Assembly: GCA_029946125.1 (NCBI GenBank)
Contig: JAQSDX010000013.1
Coordinates: forward strand, 1-64,000
DNA length: 64,000 nt
Direction of reading: 5' to 3'
Source: Candidatus Methylobacter titanis
Lineage (GTDB): Bacteria > Pseudomonadota > Gammaproteobacteria > Methylococcales > Methylomonadaceae
This document shows, one piece after another, positions 26,904-37,454 of the stretch. A program made the translations under genes and the position numbers. Each line of letters starts with the position of its first letter. Position 1 is the first letter of the stretch. The notes beneath the pieces were generated by a model. That model was not told the origin of the DNA and did not search any database. It was given only the letters and a program-made list of their open reading frames with translations.

Positions 26904-26932
26904 TTGAGGTGGCATCCTTGCTATTCTAATTA
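26904..26932 (+). promoter_or_regulatory. Candidate lon promoter
   Basis: TTGAGG at 26904-26909 and TAATTA at 26927-26932 with a 17-bp spacer, about 50 bases before the lon start. A heat-shock (sigma-32) signal is expected for lon but I do not see a clean one. Confidence 0.4.
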
Positions 26933-26980
26933 ACGACCCCATAATCTCTTTTTCAAGAAAATTGTTATAAGGTTCCATTT

Positions 26981-29413
26981 ATGGAAACGCACAAAATGAC
27001 AGAGTTACAACAAATAAATGTACTGATTCCGGTTTTGCCGCTCAGAGATGTCGTGGTTTATCCGCACATGGTCATTCCCTTGTTTGTCGGCAGGGAAAGA
27101 TCGATTGATGCTTTGGATGCTGCGATGAAGGACAGCAAACAAATATTGTTGGTTGCGCAAAAAGAAGCAGAAGTTGATGATCCCGATGTTGCCGATCTTT
27201 ATGAGGTAGGGACTCTGGCTAATATCCTGCAAATGCTTAAGTTGCCGGATGGAACGGTCAAGGTTCTGGTTGAAGGGGTTCAGCGCAGCAAAGTATTGCA
27301 CTATAAAGAGACAGAGAGCTATTTTTCTGCGGTCATAACGGAAATTTTCGACGTTTTAAAGCTAACCGAGCAAGAGCAGGATGTGTTGCAGCGGACGGTC
27401 ATTAATTCGTTTGATCAATACGTTAAGCTCAATAATAAGATTCCGCCAGAAGTGTTGAATTCGTTAGCAGGCATTGATGATCCAAGTCGGCTTGCCGATA
27501 CGATGGCGGCTCATATGACTTTAAAGGTTAATGAAAAACAGGCTATCCTTGAAACGGCAGATATTGAAAAGCGCCTTGAAGATTTAATGACCTTAATGGA
27601 AGGAGAGGTTGATCTTCTGGAGATGGAGAAAAGAATTCGCGTGCGCGTTAAGCAGCAAATGGAGAAGAATCAAAGGGAATACTATCTGAATGAACAGATG
27701 AAGGCGATTCAAAAAGAATTAGGGGATATGGATGATGTGCCTAATGAAATTGAAGCGTTGGCGAAGAAGATTGAAGACGCGGGTATGTCTAAGGAAGCTA
27801 AAACAAAAGCGGATGCTGAGCTTAATAAGCTTAAACAGATGTCACCTATGTCAGCTGAGGCAACCGTGGTGCGCAATTATATTGACTGGATGGTCAATGT
27901 GCCATGGAAGAAAAAAACCAAAGTACGGCATGATCTAAAGGTTGCTGAGCAGGTTTTAGAGGCCGAACACTATGGTTTAGATAAGGTTAAAGAGCGTATT
28001 CTTGAGTATCTTGCTGTTCAGCAGCGAGTAAAACAACTCAAAGGACCGATTTTGTGTTTGGTGGGGCCCCCAGGCGTAGGAAAAACCTCGCTGGGCGAGT
28101 CTATTGCCAGGGCAACTAATCGCAAGTACGTGCGTATGTCCTTGGGTGGAGTGCGTGACGAGGCCGAAATTCGTGGGCATCGTCGAACTTATATAGGCTC
28201 TATGCCGGGTAAGATTTTGCAGAATCTGGCTAAAGTGAAAACGCGCAATCCTATGTTTTTGCTAGATGAAATCGACAAAATGGCGGCCGATTTTCGAGGT
28301 GATCCGGCGTCGGCTTTATTAGAGGTCCTGGATCCCGAGCAGAACCACACTTTTTCAGATCATTATCTGGAAGTGGATTTTGACTTGTCTGATGTGATGT
28401 TTGTTGCGACTGCAAATACCATGAACATTCCTCCAGCATTGTTGGATAGAATGGAGGTTATACGCATTGCCGGCTACACGGAAGACGAAAAAATCAATAT
28501 CGCAATTCGGTATTTGGTTCCGAAACAAGTTAAAAATAACGGTCTTAAAGAACGAGAAATTCAAATTACAGAAGACGCGGTCAGGGATATGATTCGTTAT
28601 TACTCTCGCGAAGCCGGTGTTCGGAGTCTTGAGCGGGAAATTTCGAAAATTTGTCGTAAAGTGGTGAAAGATTTATTGTTGAAGCCGAGAAAAGCCAAAG
28701 TCGTGGTGAATCCTGAAAATTTGGATAATTATTTGGGAGTTAAGCGTTTTCATTATGGTCTTGCTGAAGAGAAGGATCAGATTGGACAGGTTACCGGTTT
28801 GGCTTGGACCGAAGTGGGGGGAGAGTTATTAACTATTGAGACTGCGGTCATTCCCGGAAAAGGTAAGCATTCGGCAACGGGTAAGCTCGGCGATGTGATG
28901 AAGGAGTCAATTGAAGCGGCAATGACGGTTGTCAGGAGTCGTTCAGAAATCCTGGGTATCGATAATGAGCTGTTTCAGAAGAACGATATACATATTCATG
29001 TGCCTGAGGGTGCTACACCAAAAGATGGTCCGAGTGCAGGTGTGGGTATGTGTACGGCCATTATTTCAGCCTTGACCAAGATACCGGTTCGAGCTTGTGT
29101 GGCCATGACCGGTGAAATTACCTTGCGAGGGGAGGTGTTGCCTATTGGGGGCTTGAAAGAAAAGCTTCTGGCTGCTCATCGCGGCGGCATAACAACGGTT
29201 TTGATACCTGCTGAGAATGAAAAAGATCTAGTTGAAATACCGGAAAACATCAAGCAGAACTTGGTAATAAAGCCGGTTCATTGGATAGATGAGGTATTGG
29301 AAGTCGCTTTACAATATATGCCAGTTCCGTTTGAAAAAAAGGAAGTGGAAGAGTCAGGAAAAAATGAAACTGAAGCAGTTAAAATAGTAAATCAGGGTCT
29401 AACAGCGCATTAA
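26981..29413 (+). CDS. lon: ATP-dependent protease La (Lon)
   Basis: An 810-residue LonA protease. The N-terminal substrate domain opens with [28 protein letters not shown]. The AAA+ module has Walker [10 protein letters not shown] and Walker B FLLDEID. The C-terminal protease domain has the serine in [11 protein letters not shown] and the lysine in [16 protein letters not shown] (Ser-Lys dyad). It degrades damaged and regulatory proteins in the cytoplasm. METHKM and MTELQQ are alternative starts five codons apart. It lies between clpX and hupB as in Escherichia coli. Confidence 0.97.
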   Translation: METHKMTELQQINVLIPVLPLRDVVVYPHMVIPLFVGRERSIDALDAAMKDSKQILLVAQKEAEVDDPDVADLYEVGTLANILQMLKLPDGTVKVLVEGVQRSKVLHYKETESYFSAVITEIFDVLKLTEQEQDVLQRTVINSFDQYVKLNNKIPPEVLNSLAGIDDPSRLADTMAAHMTLKVNEKQAILETADIEKRLEDLMTLMEGEVDLLEMEKRIRVRVKQQMEKNQREYYLNEQMKAIQKELGDMDDVPNEIEALAKKIEDAGMSKEAKTKADAELNKLKQMSPMSAEATVVRNYIDWMVNVPWKKKTKVRHDLKVAEQVLEAEHYGLDKVKERILEYLAVQQRVKQLKGPILCLVGPPGVGKTSLGESIARATNRKYVRMSLGGVRDEAEIRGHRRTYIGSMPGKILQNLAKVKTRNPMFLLDEIDKMAADFRGDPASALLEVLDPEQNHTFSDHYLEVDFDLSDVMFVATANTMNIPPALLDRMEVIRIAGYTEDEKINIAIRYLVPKQVKNNGLKEREIQITEDAVRDMIRYYSREAGVRSLEREISKICRKVVKDLLLKPRKAKVVVNPENLDNYLGVKRFHYGLAEEKDQIGQVTGLAWTEVGGELLTIETAVIPGKGKHSATGKLGDVMKESIEAAMTVVRSRSEILGIDNELFQKNDIHIHVPEGATPKDGPSAGVGMCTAIISALTKIPVRACVAMTGEITLRGEVLPIGGLKEKLLAAHRGGITTVLIPAENEKDLVEIPENIKQNLVIKPVHWIDEVLEVALQYMPVPFEKKEVEESGKNETEAVKIVNQGLTAH

Positions 29414-29417
29414 TCAA

Positions 29418-29453
29418 TTTGGGGTTTTGTCCAAAAAATGGCAAAACCCCAAA
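29418..29453. terminator. Hairpin after lon
   Basis: TTTGGGGTTTTG at 29418-29429 and CAAAACCCCAAA at 29442-29453 form a 12-bp perfect stem. The plus strand lacks a T tail after it, so termination of lon may be incomplete. Confidence 0.5.
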
Positions 29454-29480
29454 AATCATGGCCTCCGGGGTGGTTAATGC

Positions 29481-29510
29481 TTGACACTACGTAAGTGCAG
29501 TTGTTATAAA
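29481..29510 (+). promoter_or_regulatory. Sigma-70 promoter of hupB
   Basis: TTGACA at 29481-29486 and TATAAA at 29505-29510 with an 18-bp spacer, about 100 bases before the hupB ATG. The -35 box is consensus. Confidence 0.75.
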
Positions 29511-29608
29511 TACCCGAGTTTTTTGTGTCGCTTACCATGGATGCATAAAAATTATCATGCTGGTCTTGTAGAATATAATTTTAAAAAATGACTTCCTAAG
29601 GGGGAATA

Positions 29609-29881
29609 ATGAATAAATCGGAACTTATTGACGCTATAGCAGAGTCTGCTGAATTGACTAAAGCGGATGCGGGTCGTGCATTAGATGGCTTTATTGGTGC
29701 AGTTACAAAAGCATTAAGCAGCGGTGATTCAGTCGCTTTAGTTGGCTTTGGAACCTATGCTGTAAAAGAAAGAGCTGAGCGCAAAGGACGTAATCCACAA
29801 ACTGGGGCTGAGATTACTATTAAGGCTGCAAAAATTCCTTCATTTAAAGCTGGTAAATCTTTAAAAGATGCTGTAAACTAG
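29609..29881 (+). CDS. hupB: DNA-binding protein HU
   Basis: A 90-residue histone-like HU protein that bends DNA non-specifically as a dimer. It shows the family start [12 protein letters not shown], the DNA-binding arm [15 protein letters not shown] with the conserved proline, and the end [17 protein letters not shown] precedes the ATG. It follows lon and is directly upstream of two tRNA genes. Confidence 0.97.
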   Translation: MNKSELIDAIAESAELTKADAGRALDGFIGAVTKALSSGDSVALVGFGTYAVKERAERKGRNPQTGAEITIKAAKIPSFKAGKSLKDAVN

Positions 29882-29894
29882 GATTTCTTTAGTC

Positions 29895-29970
29895 GGGTGC
29901 TTAGCTCAGCTGGGAGAGCGTCGCCCTTACAAGGCGAGGGTCGGGGGTTCGAACCCCTCAGCACCCACCA
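29895..29970 (+). tRNA. tRNA-Val (UAC)
   Basis: A 76-nt cloverleaf with encoded CCA. The acceptor stem GGGTGCT pairs with AGCACCC. The anticodon TAC lies in CGCCCTTACAAGGCG and the T arm is GGGGGTTCGAACCCC. It lies 13 bases after hupB. Confidence 0.96.
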
Positions 29971-29976
29971 GACTTT

Positions 29977-30053
29977 GGAGTGGTAGTTCAGTTGGTTAGA
30001 ATACCGGCCTGTCACGCCGGTGGTCGCGGGTTCGAGTCCCGTCCACTCCGCCA
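29977..30053 (+). tRNA. tRNA-Asp (GUC)
   Basis: A 77-nt cloverleaf with encoded CCA. The acceptor stem GGAGTGG pairs with CCACTCC. The anticodon GTC lies in CCGGCCTGTCACGCCGG and the T arm is CGGGTTCGAGTCCCG. It is six bases after tRNA-Val. Confidence 0.96.
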
Positions 30054-30057
30054 AATT

Positions 30058-30095
30058 AAAAAAGCCCCGGATCAATTGATTCGGGGCTTTTTTTT
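30058..30095 (+). terminator. Terminator after tRNA-Asp
   Basis: AAAGCCCCG and CGGGGCTTT stem around GATCAATTGATT, followed by a run of T. It ends the hupB-tRNA transcript. Confidence 0.9.
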
Positions 30096-30131
30096 TGATT
30101 ATTGTAAGTTGTTTCTTTAGGGCAGAGCATT

Positions 30132-31994
30132 ATGCTGACAAAAATTAGAGAAAAAGCACAGGGTGCTTTTGCATGGGGTATTTTGATAGTGATTTGTGTC
30201 CCCTTTGCTTTATGGGGCATTCAGAATTATGTGGATACTGGAGAAGAGGCGCCTGTCGCTTCCGTAGGTGATAAGGATTTTTTTCAGCGCGATGTTAATA
30301 AGGCTTATGAACAATATAGCCAGAATTTTCAGGGGATGGCGTTTGACGAACAAACCTTGAAGGCACAAGCATTAGAAAAACTAATAAAAGATGAGGTCTT
30401 ATTGCAACATGTGCATGCTAAAGGTCTGGTTACAACTGATGATACTGCGCGTGATTTTATTCAATCCTTGCCCTATTTTCAGGTAGACGGAAAATTTGAT
30501 GATAAGCGATATAAGACAATGCTTAGCTTACAAAAAATATCCTCAGGGGAATTTGTAAACAGAATCAAAAATGCTCTGATCATGGAGCAGTTTCAGCGCA
30601 GCATTATCGATAGCAGTTTTGCAACAAAATATGATGTGGAAAGTTTTTTCAAAATCCAGAATCAGCAGCGCGATGTGGATTACATCACCGTTGCGGTGCA
30701 AAAGTCGACAGAACAGCCTTCAGAGCAAGATATAGCGGCCTATTATCAGCAGCATCAGGACTTATATCAAACGCCTGAGCAGGTTTCTGTAGAGTACATA
30801 GAATTGGCACTTGAAGATATAGCCAAAACTATAGCGGTAACCGATGACAAGCTGAAAGCCTACTATGAAGAGCAGAAAGATCAATATACCACCGCAGAGC
30901 GAAGAAAAATCAGTCATATCCTGTTTGCAATTAATGACAAGGTCGACGAAAAAACCGCTTTAGACAAGGCCTTAAAAGCCCAAGAAGAATTGGCAACTAA
31001 AGACTTTGCAGCTGTTGCGGCAGAATTTTCCGATGATAAATTGTCCGCTAAAACAGGCGGGGATTTAGGCCTGTTTAATGTGGGCGTCATGGAAAAATCA
31101 TTCGAAGACGCTGCGAGTGCTTTAAAATTGGGTGAAGTATCAAAACCCGTTAAGTCGGCATTTGGTTATCACTTGATTAAAGTCACCGAGTTAATGCCGG
31201 GAGAGATCAAGCCGTTCGATGCTGTTAAAAACGAAGTCACCAAGGCTTTTCAGAAAGCCCAGGCAGAAACCGCTTTTTATGAGTCAGCTGAAACGCTGAC
31301 CGAAATGAGTTATGAAAACCCTGACAATCTGAAAACAGTGGCGGATGCTTTGGGTATCACTATCCAGAAATCGGCCTTGTTCACCAAAGATAAAGGTGAG
31401 GGCATTGCCGCTGACGAAAAAATTCGCCGCGCCTCCTTCACTGAAGAAGTTCTGCAAGGTAACAATAGTACACCTATAGAATTGGGAACCGATCGTCTGG
31501 TCGTGTTGCGGCTTTCAGAGCACAAGACCGCTGCTGTGAGAGAACTAAAAGATGTTAATCCCGATATAGTTGCCGTGTTATTGGCCGATAAAGCCAAATT
31601 ACAGGCTGTCGAAACCGCTCGGCAGATTAAAGCCCGGTTACAGGCAGGAGAGTCTATTCAAACGGTTGCGGCTGAAAATAAGTTGCCAGTAAAGACGGTT
31701 ACGGGATTAACGCGCAGCAAGGATGATGTGCCATTGCCGTTGAGTGAAGCGATTTTTAAGGCGGCTAAGCCTGTTGGTGGCAAGTCGACCCTCTTTATTG
31801 CTGAATTGCCTGCAGGTGAGCAGGTGGTCGTGAGTCTGTCAAAAGTAAAAGAAGGCGTAATGACTGAGGACGACAAGAAACAAATGGAATTGGCGACCAA
31901 AAATATTGCCAAAGCTTTCGGTCAGACTGAGTTTAATGCGTTGGTAAACAGTTTACAGGGAGATGCTGACATCTCGGTAAAAGCACCTAAATAA
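30132..31994 (+). CDS. ppiD: Periplasmic folding chaperone/isomerase PpiD
   Basis: A 620-residue inner-membrane-anchored chaperone. One N-terminal membrane helix is at about residues 13-31 (AFAWGILIVICVPFALWGI), followed by a SurA-N-like chaperone domain and a parvulin-type domain at about 255-355 (RRKISHILFAIND, GGDLGLFNVGVME, FGYHLIKV). It helps fold exported proteins as they leave the translocon. The family's typical opening MLTKIREKAQGAFAWGI fixes the start. It follows the tRNAs as part of the tig-clp-lon-hup-ppiD order. A terminator follows that can also serve fabI. Confidence 0.95.
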   Translation: MLTKIREKAQGAFAWGILIVICVPFALWGIQNYVDTGEEAPVASVGDKDFFQRDVNKAYEQYSQNFQGMAFDEQTLKAQALEKLIKDEVLLQHVHAKGLVTTDDTARDFIQSLPYFQVDGKFDDKRYKTMLSLQKISSGEFVNRIKNALIMEQFQRSIIDSSFATKYDVESFFKIQNQQRDVDYITVAVQKSTEQPSEQDIAAYYQQHQDLYQTPEQVSVEYIELALEDIAKTIAVTDDKLKAYYEEQKDQYTTAERRKISHILFAINDKVDEKTALDKALKAQEELATKDFAAVAAEFSDDKLSAKTGGDLGLFNVGVMEKSFEDAASALKLGEVSKPVKSAFGYHLIKVTELMPGEIKPFDAVKNEVTKAFQKAQAETAFYESAETLTEMSYENPDNLKTVADALGITIQKSALFTKDKGEGIAADEKIRRASFTEEVLQGNNSTPIELGTDRLVVLRLSEHKTAAVRELKDVNPDIVAVLLADKAKLQAVETARQIKARLQAGESIQTVAAENKLPVKTVTGLTRSKDDVPLPLSEAIFKAAKPVGGKSTLFIAELPAGEQVVVSLSKVKEGVMTEDDKKQMELATKNIAKAFGQTEFNALVNSLQGDADISVKAPK

Positions 31995-32010
31995 ACGTCG
32001 AACCTGAAAT

Positions 32011-32041
32011 AAAAAAGGGAGCTTAAAGCTCCCTTTTTTTT
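32011..32041. terminator. Bidirectional terminator between ppiD and fabI
   Basis: AAAAAAGGGAGCTT and AAGCTCCCTTTTTT form a perfect stem with T tracts on both strands, between convergent genes. Confidence 0.9.
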
Positions 32042-32058
32042 GTGTCAAAATTATTGCT

Positions 32059-32841
32059 TTAAGATGCCGCTAAACCGGCAATGTTATAGCCGCAATCCAC
32101 AAAGGTGATTTCGCCGGTAATGCCCGAAGCCAGATCAGAACACAGAAAAGCCGCCGCATTGCCGACTTCTTCAATGGTGACATTTTTCTTTAACGGCGCG
32201 GTATCGGCCGCTTTGCTGAGCATAGATCTAAAATCATTAATACCCGATGCAGCAAGCGTTCTGATAGGGCCTGCTGAAATCGCATTAACGCGCGTACCTT
32301 CCGCGCCTAAGGCCACCGCCATGTAACGGACATTGGCTTCCAGGCTGGCTTTGGCAACACCCATGACATTGTAGTTAGGAATCGCCCGGTCGGCACCTAA
32401 ATAAGTCAGGGTCAACAGCGAACCGTTGCGACCTTGCATCATCGCACGTCCGGCTTTTGCCAAGGCGGTAAAGCTGTAAGAACTCACATCGTGGGCAATT
32501 TGGAAGTTTTCTCGGGTGGTCACATCAACATAATCACCGTTCAGTGCGTCGCGGGGTGCGAAAGCGACCGAATGTACGATGCAATCCAAACCGTCCCAGT
32601 GTTCGCCCAGCTTGTTAAATACCGTGTCGATATGTTCATCAATGCTGACATCGCATTCAATGGTAATGTTGGAATTGCATTTTCCAGCCATTTCCTCGAC
32701 GCGACTTTGCAGCTTTTCATTTTGAAAGGTAAAAGCTAATTCAGCGCCTTCGCGATGCATAGCCTCCGCAATACCCCATGCGATAGAACGATTACTGGCT
32801 AAGCCCACAATCAAGACCCGTTTGCCCTGCATAAAACCCAT
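32059..32841 (-). CDS. fabI: Enoyl-[acyl-carrier-protein] reductase (NADH)
   Basis: A 260-residue short-chain reductase that performs the last step of fatty acid elongation. The cofactor segment is [22 protein letters not shown], and the active-site segment is [20 protein letters not shown] with the family Tyr-x6-Lys. I chose the second ATG at 32841 because GGGAG lies six bases before it; the ATG at 32847 overlaps the Shine-Dalgarno. The gene diverges from the peptide ABC transporter. Confidence 0.95.
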   Translation of the reverse strand: MGFMQGKRVLIVGLASNRSIAWGIAEAMHREGAELAFTFQNEKLQSRVEEMAGKCNSNITIECDVSIDEHIDTVFNKLGEHWDGLDCIVHSVAFAPRDALNGDYVDVTTRENFQIAHDVSSYSFTALAKAGRAMMQGRNGSLLTLTYLGADRAIPNYNVMGVAKASLEANVRYMAVALGAEGTRVNAISAGPIRTLAASGINDFRSMLSKAADTAPLKKNVTIEEVGNAAAFLCSDLASGITGEITFVDCGYNIAGLAAS

Positions 32842-32974
32842 TATCATCTCCCGGTGTTTTTGTTGTTACAATAGAGATTCAAGTATCTATGAGCCTTTTA
32901 TTGATGTCCAGTCTTTTGTTGTCGGCACACCGCTGTTCCATGGGTTGGCCTGCCTTTTAATTTCATGTAGTCGT

Positions 32975-35137
32975 ATGAAGATGCAATCCTGCAAAGTTCG
33001 TGTATTAGTCCTGATGTTGTCGGCCGTATTTTTGGCCGTCTCGGTTTCGTGTACGGCCAGGGAATCAGAGCAGCTTAATAATCCGTATAGCGAAGACGAA
33101 GGCAAGCAGGCGGTTTTATATGGGTCATTTTCCGAGCGGCCCAAGCATTTTGATCCGGCTGTATCCTACAATGCCAACGAATATGCCTTTATCGCGCAGA
33201 TTTACGAGCCGCCTTTTCAATATCATTATTTAAAAAGGCCTTATCAATTGGTGCCGTTAACCGCTGCCCGTATGCCTGAGGTTATTCACCTGAATCAGAA
33301 AGGCGAGAAATTGGACTATGGCGCAAATGACGACGATATTGCGTTTACCGATTATAGGATTGAAATTCAGCCCGGTATTCGTTATCAGCCGCACCCTGCG
33401 CTGGCAAAAAACGCCCAGGGCGATTATGAATATCACCGGTTAAACCCAGCGCAAATCGAGTCGGCTGCGTCGCTGAATGATTTTAAAGCCACCGGCTCGC
33501 GTGAACTCACTGCCGAGGATTATGTTTACCAGATCAAACGCTTGGCGCATCCCAAAATTCAGTCGCCGATAGCCGAAATCATGAAGAATTATATCGTCGG
33601 TTTTGATGATTTCTCCAAACAGGTTGGCGATAAACCCAAGGCAGCGCTTAGAAACCTGCCGATGGTCGGTACGACAGCACTCAGCCGTTACCAATACCGC
33701 ATTCGTATTAAAGGCAAATATCCGCAATTCATCTATTGGTTGGCCATGCCGTTTTTCTCGCCGATGCCGTGGGAAGCGGATGTGTTTTACGATCAGGCCG
33801 GACTTGCCGACAAAAACATTACCCTGGACTGGTTTCCGCTAGGTACAGGGCCCTATTTAATGGCCGAAAATAACCCGAACCGACGCATGGTCTTGCTTAA
33901 AAATCCGTTGTTCCATCTTGAAACCTATCCGACCGAAGGCGAAGCTGAAGACAAACAAAAAGGCCTGCTGGTTGATGCGGGAAAAAAACTGCCGTTTATC
34001 GATAAAGTGGTCTTTATGCTGGAAAAAGAAACCATTCCCTATTGGACCAAATTTTTGCAAGGTTATTACGATGCGTCGGGCATCGCCTCTGACAGTTTCG
34101 ATCAGGCCATACAATTTACCGGCAGCGGCGATGTCGCGCTAACGCCTACCCTGCTTGAAAAAGGCATTCAGCTGCAAACCTCGGTGGCGATATCCAGTTT
34201 TTACATGGGCTTTAACATGCTTGACGCGACCGTAGGCGGTGCGACCGAACAGGGGCGAAAGTTACGGCAGGCTATCGCTATCGCGGTCGATTATGAAGAA
34301 TATATTTCCATTTTTACCAACGGGCGCGGCGTTGTTGCTCAAGGCGTTTTGCCGCCTGGCATTTATGGGTTTGATGAAAAGACGGGCATTAATCCCTATG
34401 TTTACGAGTGGCAGACCAATAAGGTCCAGCGTAAAAAAATCGCTGACGCGAGGCAATTGATGACCGAAGCCGGTTATGCCAATGGTATAGATCCTAAAAC
34501 TAAAGCAGCCCTGATTTTGTATTTCGATACCACCGCTGCGAGCATTGATGATCGTCCCCGGATGAACTGGTATCGCAAACAATTTGAAAAGCTGGGCATA
34601 AAACTGGTGATACGCGGCACCGATTACAACCGTTTCCAGGAAAAAATGCGTACCGGTAATGCGCAGATCTTTGTCTGGGGCTGGAACGCCGATTACCCCG
34701 ATCCCGAGAATTTCTTTTTCCTGCTGTACGGTGCCAATTCCAAAGTGCAGCACGGCGGTGAAAATGCCGCCAATTACCATAACCCCGAATTCGACCGTTT
34801 ATTCGAGCAAATGCGCAACATGGATAACAGCGAGCAGCGCTACCGGATTATTCAGCAAATGCAGGAGATTGTGCGCCATGATGCGCCGTGGGTTTTCGGC
34901 TATCATCCAAAGAACTTTTCACTGTTTCATCACTGGTACAAAAATCTCAAACCCAATCTGATGGCGAATAACCAGCTGAAATATACCCGCATTGATACGG
35001 CCGATCGAGATACAAAAAGGCAACAATGGAATGAACCGGTATTTTGGCCTTTGGTGTTGGGTGGCGCGGTATTTGTGTTGATGTTGATTCCGGCAGTTAT
35101 TGCCTATCGCCGCCGGATCAAGGGAACCAAGCTATGA
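32975..35137 (+). CDS. Peptide ABC transporter substrate-binding protein (SBP family 5)
   Basis: A protein of about 720 residues of the YejA/OppA family. I chose the start at 32975 (or 32981) because the frame above it, open to 32822, is not protein-like, and the segment VLVLMLSAVFLAVSVSC then forms a signal sequence. A cysteine follows, but the lipobox is poor. The SBP_bac_5 domain fills most of the length, with SYNANEYAFIAQIYEPPFQYHY, YQYRIRIKGKYPQF and VWGWNADYPDPENFFFLLYG. At the C-terminus is an unusual membrane helix (FWPLVLGGAVFVLMLIPAVIAYRRR). It should bind oligopeptides in the periplasm for the permease encoded next. The start has no clear Shine-Dalgarno. Confidence 0.85.
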   Translation: MKMQSCKVRVLVLMLSAVFLAVSVSCTARESEQLNNPYSEDEGKQAVLYGSFSERPKHFDPAVSYNANEYAFIAQIYEPPFQYHYLKRPYQLVPLTAARMPEVIHLNQKGEKLDYGANDDDIAFTDYRIEIQPGIRYQPHPALAKNAQGDYEYHRLNPAQIESAASLNDFKATGSRELTAEDYVYQIKRLAHPKIQSPIAEIMKNYIVGFDDFSKQVGDKPKAALRNLPMVGTTALSRYQYRIRIKGKYPQFIYWLAMPFFSPMPWEADVFYDQAGLADKNITLDWFPLGTGPYLMAENNPNRRMVLLKNPLFHLETYPTEGEAEDKQKGLLVDAGKKLPFIDKVVFMLEKETIPYWTKFLQGYYDASGIASDSFDQAIQFTGSGDVALTPTLLEKGIQLQTSVAISSFYMGFNMLDATVGGATEQGRKLRQAIAIAVDYEEYISIFTNGRGVVAQGVLPPGIYGFDEKTGINPYVYEWQTNKVQRKKIADARQLMTEAGYANGIDPKTKAALILYFDTTAASIDDRPRMNWYRKQFEKLGIKLVIRGTDYNRFQEKMRTGNAQIFVWGWNADYPDPENFFFLLYGANSKVQHGGENAANYHNPEFDRLFEQMRNMDNSEQRYRIIQQMQEIVRHDAPWVFGYHPKNFSLFHHWYKNLKPNLMANNQLKYTRIDTADRDTKRQQWNEPVFWPLVLGGAVFVLMLIPAVIAYRRRIKGTKL

Positions 35138-36111
35138 CTCAATATATCATCCGGCGACTTTTATACAGCTTACCCTTATTGATGGGCGTCAATATCTTAA
35201 CCTTCGTGCTGTTCTTCGTCGTCAACAGCCCGGACGATATGGCGAGGATGCAACTGGGGCAAAAGCACGTTACCGAGCAATCCATCGCCAACTGGAAACA
35301 GCAGCACGGCTACGATGTGCCGTTACTCTGGAATGATGATGCGCAAGGTGAGAAAAAAATAACCGACACCATTTTTTACCAAAAATCGGTCGGCTTGTTG
35401 TTGTTTCGTTTTGGTGTGTCCGATAGTGGTCGGAATATCGGCGCTGACATTAAAGAGCGTGCCTTGCCGAGTCTTGCCGTGGCGTTGCCGACGTTGATGA
35501 TCGGCTTGCTGGTGAATATTTGTTTTGCCTTAATGATGGTGCTGTTTCGCAACAGTTATCTGGAACATGCAGGCTTGGTGTTATGCGTGATTTTGATGTC
35601 GATTTCCTCGCTGTTTTATATCATCGGCGGGCAGTTTTTCATCGGTAAAGTCTTAAGGCTGGTGCCCATATCCGGCTATGACGACGGCATGGCGGCGATC
35701 AAGTTCCTGATCCTGCCGGTGTTGATCGGCGTGTTTTCAGGCATCGGTTCAGGTGTTCGCTGGTACCGAACCTTGTTTTTGGAAGAAGTCGAAAAAGACT
35801 ATGTGCGCACCGCCAGAGCCAAGGGCTTAACCGAAACCCAAACCCTGTTCCGGCATGTGTTGCCCAATGCGATGATTCCTATTTTGACCGGTGTCGTAGT
35901 GGTGTTGCCGCTGTTATTCATGGGCAGCCTGATCATGGAATCGTTTTTCAGTATCCCCGGTTTAGGCAGTTATACCATTGATGCGATCAACAGCCAGGAT
36001 TTCGCTATCGTTCGCGCGATGGTTTTCCTGGGTTCGGTGCTATATGTGATCGGGCTGTTATTGACCGATATTTCCTACACCCTGGTTGACCCGCGCGTGA
36101 GGTTGTCGTAA
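35134..36111 (+). CDS. Peptide ABC transporter permease (YejB-like)
   Basis: A 325-residue BPD-type permease. The start at 35134 has AAGGGAACC upstream and overlaps the stop of the binding-protein gene as ATGA. It opens MTQYIIRRLLYSLPLLMGVNILTFVLFFVV, the family start for DppB/YejB proteins. Six membrane segments are visible, and the EAA-type loop is DYVRTARAKGLTETQTLFRHVLPNA. It forms the inner-membrane channel with the next gene product. Confidence 0.92.
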   Translation: MTQYIIRRLLYSLPLLMGVNILTFVLFFVVNSPDDMARMQLGQKHVTEQSIANWKQQHGYDVPLLWNDDAQGEKKITDTIFYQKSVGLLLFRFGVSDSGRNIGADIKERALPSLAVALPTLMIGLLVNICFALMMVLFRNSYLEHAGLVLCVILMSISSLFYIIGGQFFIGKVLRLVPISGYDDGMAAIKFLILPVLIGVFSGIGSGVRWYRTLFLEEVEKDYVRTARAKGLTETQTLFRHVLPNAMIPILTGVVVVLPLLFMGSLIMESFFSIPGLGSYTIDAINSQDFAIVRAMVFLGSVLYVIGLLLTDISYTLVDPRVRLS

Positions 36112-37454
36112 TGGTGGTTCTATGGACAGACGCGCTGATCTATGTGCTGATTGTAGTAATGCTGGCGCTGGGCATTTACCTGCGCGGCAAAGAGCATATT
36201 CAGCGTCCGCTACAACAAATAGGACGCAGTAAAATCGGCATGGCGTCATTGGTGGTACTGTTGTTTTTTGTGCTGATCGGCTTGCTCGATTCCGTGCATT
36301 TTAAACCTGCAGACGACAAGAAAAACGAGATTATCAGTCTGCTGGATGCCTTCGCGACGCCGTTGCGCGAGCATGGCGAGAAAACCTATTCCGCGCCTTT
36401 TGCGACCACGCTGTACAGCAAGGAAATGATGACGCTGGCGGACGGCTCCATACAATGGGCTTATCCGCGTCTGGAATTCGGCGGCAGGCATTTGGAGGAT
36501 ACTGAAACGCAGCATATTGCCGACATTCTGCAAAAAGCCGTTTACGGCTTGGCTCAAGGCGCCAGTTTGATTGGTTTTGTTATGTTGCTGATGTGGGGAT
36601 TATTAGCTGAGCAGCATAAACGCTTCATACGCAGTTCAACGGCGAAAACAGTCTGGGCTGTCGTGTTTGTTATCGTATCGTTCAGTTACGCCTCAATCCA
36701 CTTATCCGCCTATTATCATATTTTCGGCACCGACAAAGTCGGCGAAGACGTTTTTTATCAGGCGGTAAAAAGCATACGCACCGGCCTGGTTATTGGCACC
36801 TTAACCACGTTAATCATGCTGCCGATGGCGATCATCTTCGGCATCCTGGCCGGATTTTTTCGCGGCTGGGTAGACGACATCATCCAATACCTTTACACCA
36901 CGCTCAACTCGATCCCCGGCGTGTTGCTGATAGCCGCCTCGATCCTGATGGTGCAGGTCTATATGGCCAATCATGAAGCCGCCTTTACCAGCGTTATCGT
37001 CAGGGTCGATACGCGCTTATTATTCCTGTGCATGATCCTCGGCGTGACCAGTTGGACGGGCTTATGCCGGTTGCTCCGGGCGGAAACCCTCAAACTCCGG
37101 GAAATGGAGTACGTTCAGGCCGCCTCCGCGTTGGGCGTTAAGCAAGGCGCGATTTTGCTGCGCCACATCCTGCCCAATGTGATGCATATCGTGCTGATTT
37201 CCGTGGTGCTGGATTTCAGCTCGCTGGTGCTGGCCGAAGCAGTGTTGTCCTACATCAATATCGGCGTCGATCCGACCAGCTACAGCTGGGGCAATATGAT
37301 TAACGGCGCGCGGCTGGAAATGGCCCGTGAGCCTATCGTGTGGTGGTCACTGACGGCCGCCTTTGTGTTTATGTTCGCGCTGGTGCTGGCCGCCAATCTG
37401 TTTGCCGATGTGGTGCAAAATGCGTTCGATCCGAGACGGAGCGGCAATGAATAA
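36111..37454 (+). CDS. Peptide ABC transporter permease (YejE-like)
   Basis: A 447-residue second permease. It is longer than usual: after the first two membrane segments there is an extra extracytoplasmic domain of about 80 residues (from FKPADDKKNEII to RLEFGGRHLEDTET), as in YejE. The BPD permease core holds the EAA loop MEYVQAASALGVKQGAILLRHILPN. The ATG shares its first base with the TAA of the upstream gene. Confidence 0.92.
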   Translation: MVVLWTDALIYVLIVVMLALGIYLRGKEHIQRPLQQIGRSKIGMASLVVLLFFVLIGLLDSVHFKPADDKKNEIISLLDAFATPLREHGEKTYSAPFATTLYSKEMMTLADGSIQWAYPRLEFGGRHLEDTETQHIADILQKAVYGLAQGASLIGFVMLLMWGLLAEQHKRFIRSSTAKTVWAVVFVIVSFSYASIHLSAYYHIFGTDKVGEDVFYQAVKSIRTGLVIGTLTTLIMLPMAIIFGILAGFFRGWVDDIIQYLYTTLNSIPGVLLIAASILMVQVYMANHEAAFTSVIVRVDTRLLFLCMILGVTSWTGLCRLLRAETLKLREMEYVQAASALGVKQGAILLRHILPNVMHIVLISVVLDFSSLVLAEAVLSYINIGVDPTSYSWGNMINGARLEMAREPIVWWSLTAAFVFMFALVLAANLFADVVQNAFDPRRSGNE

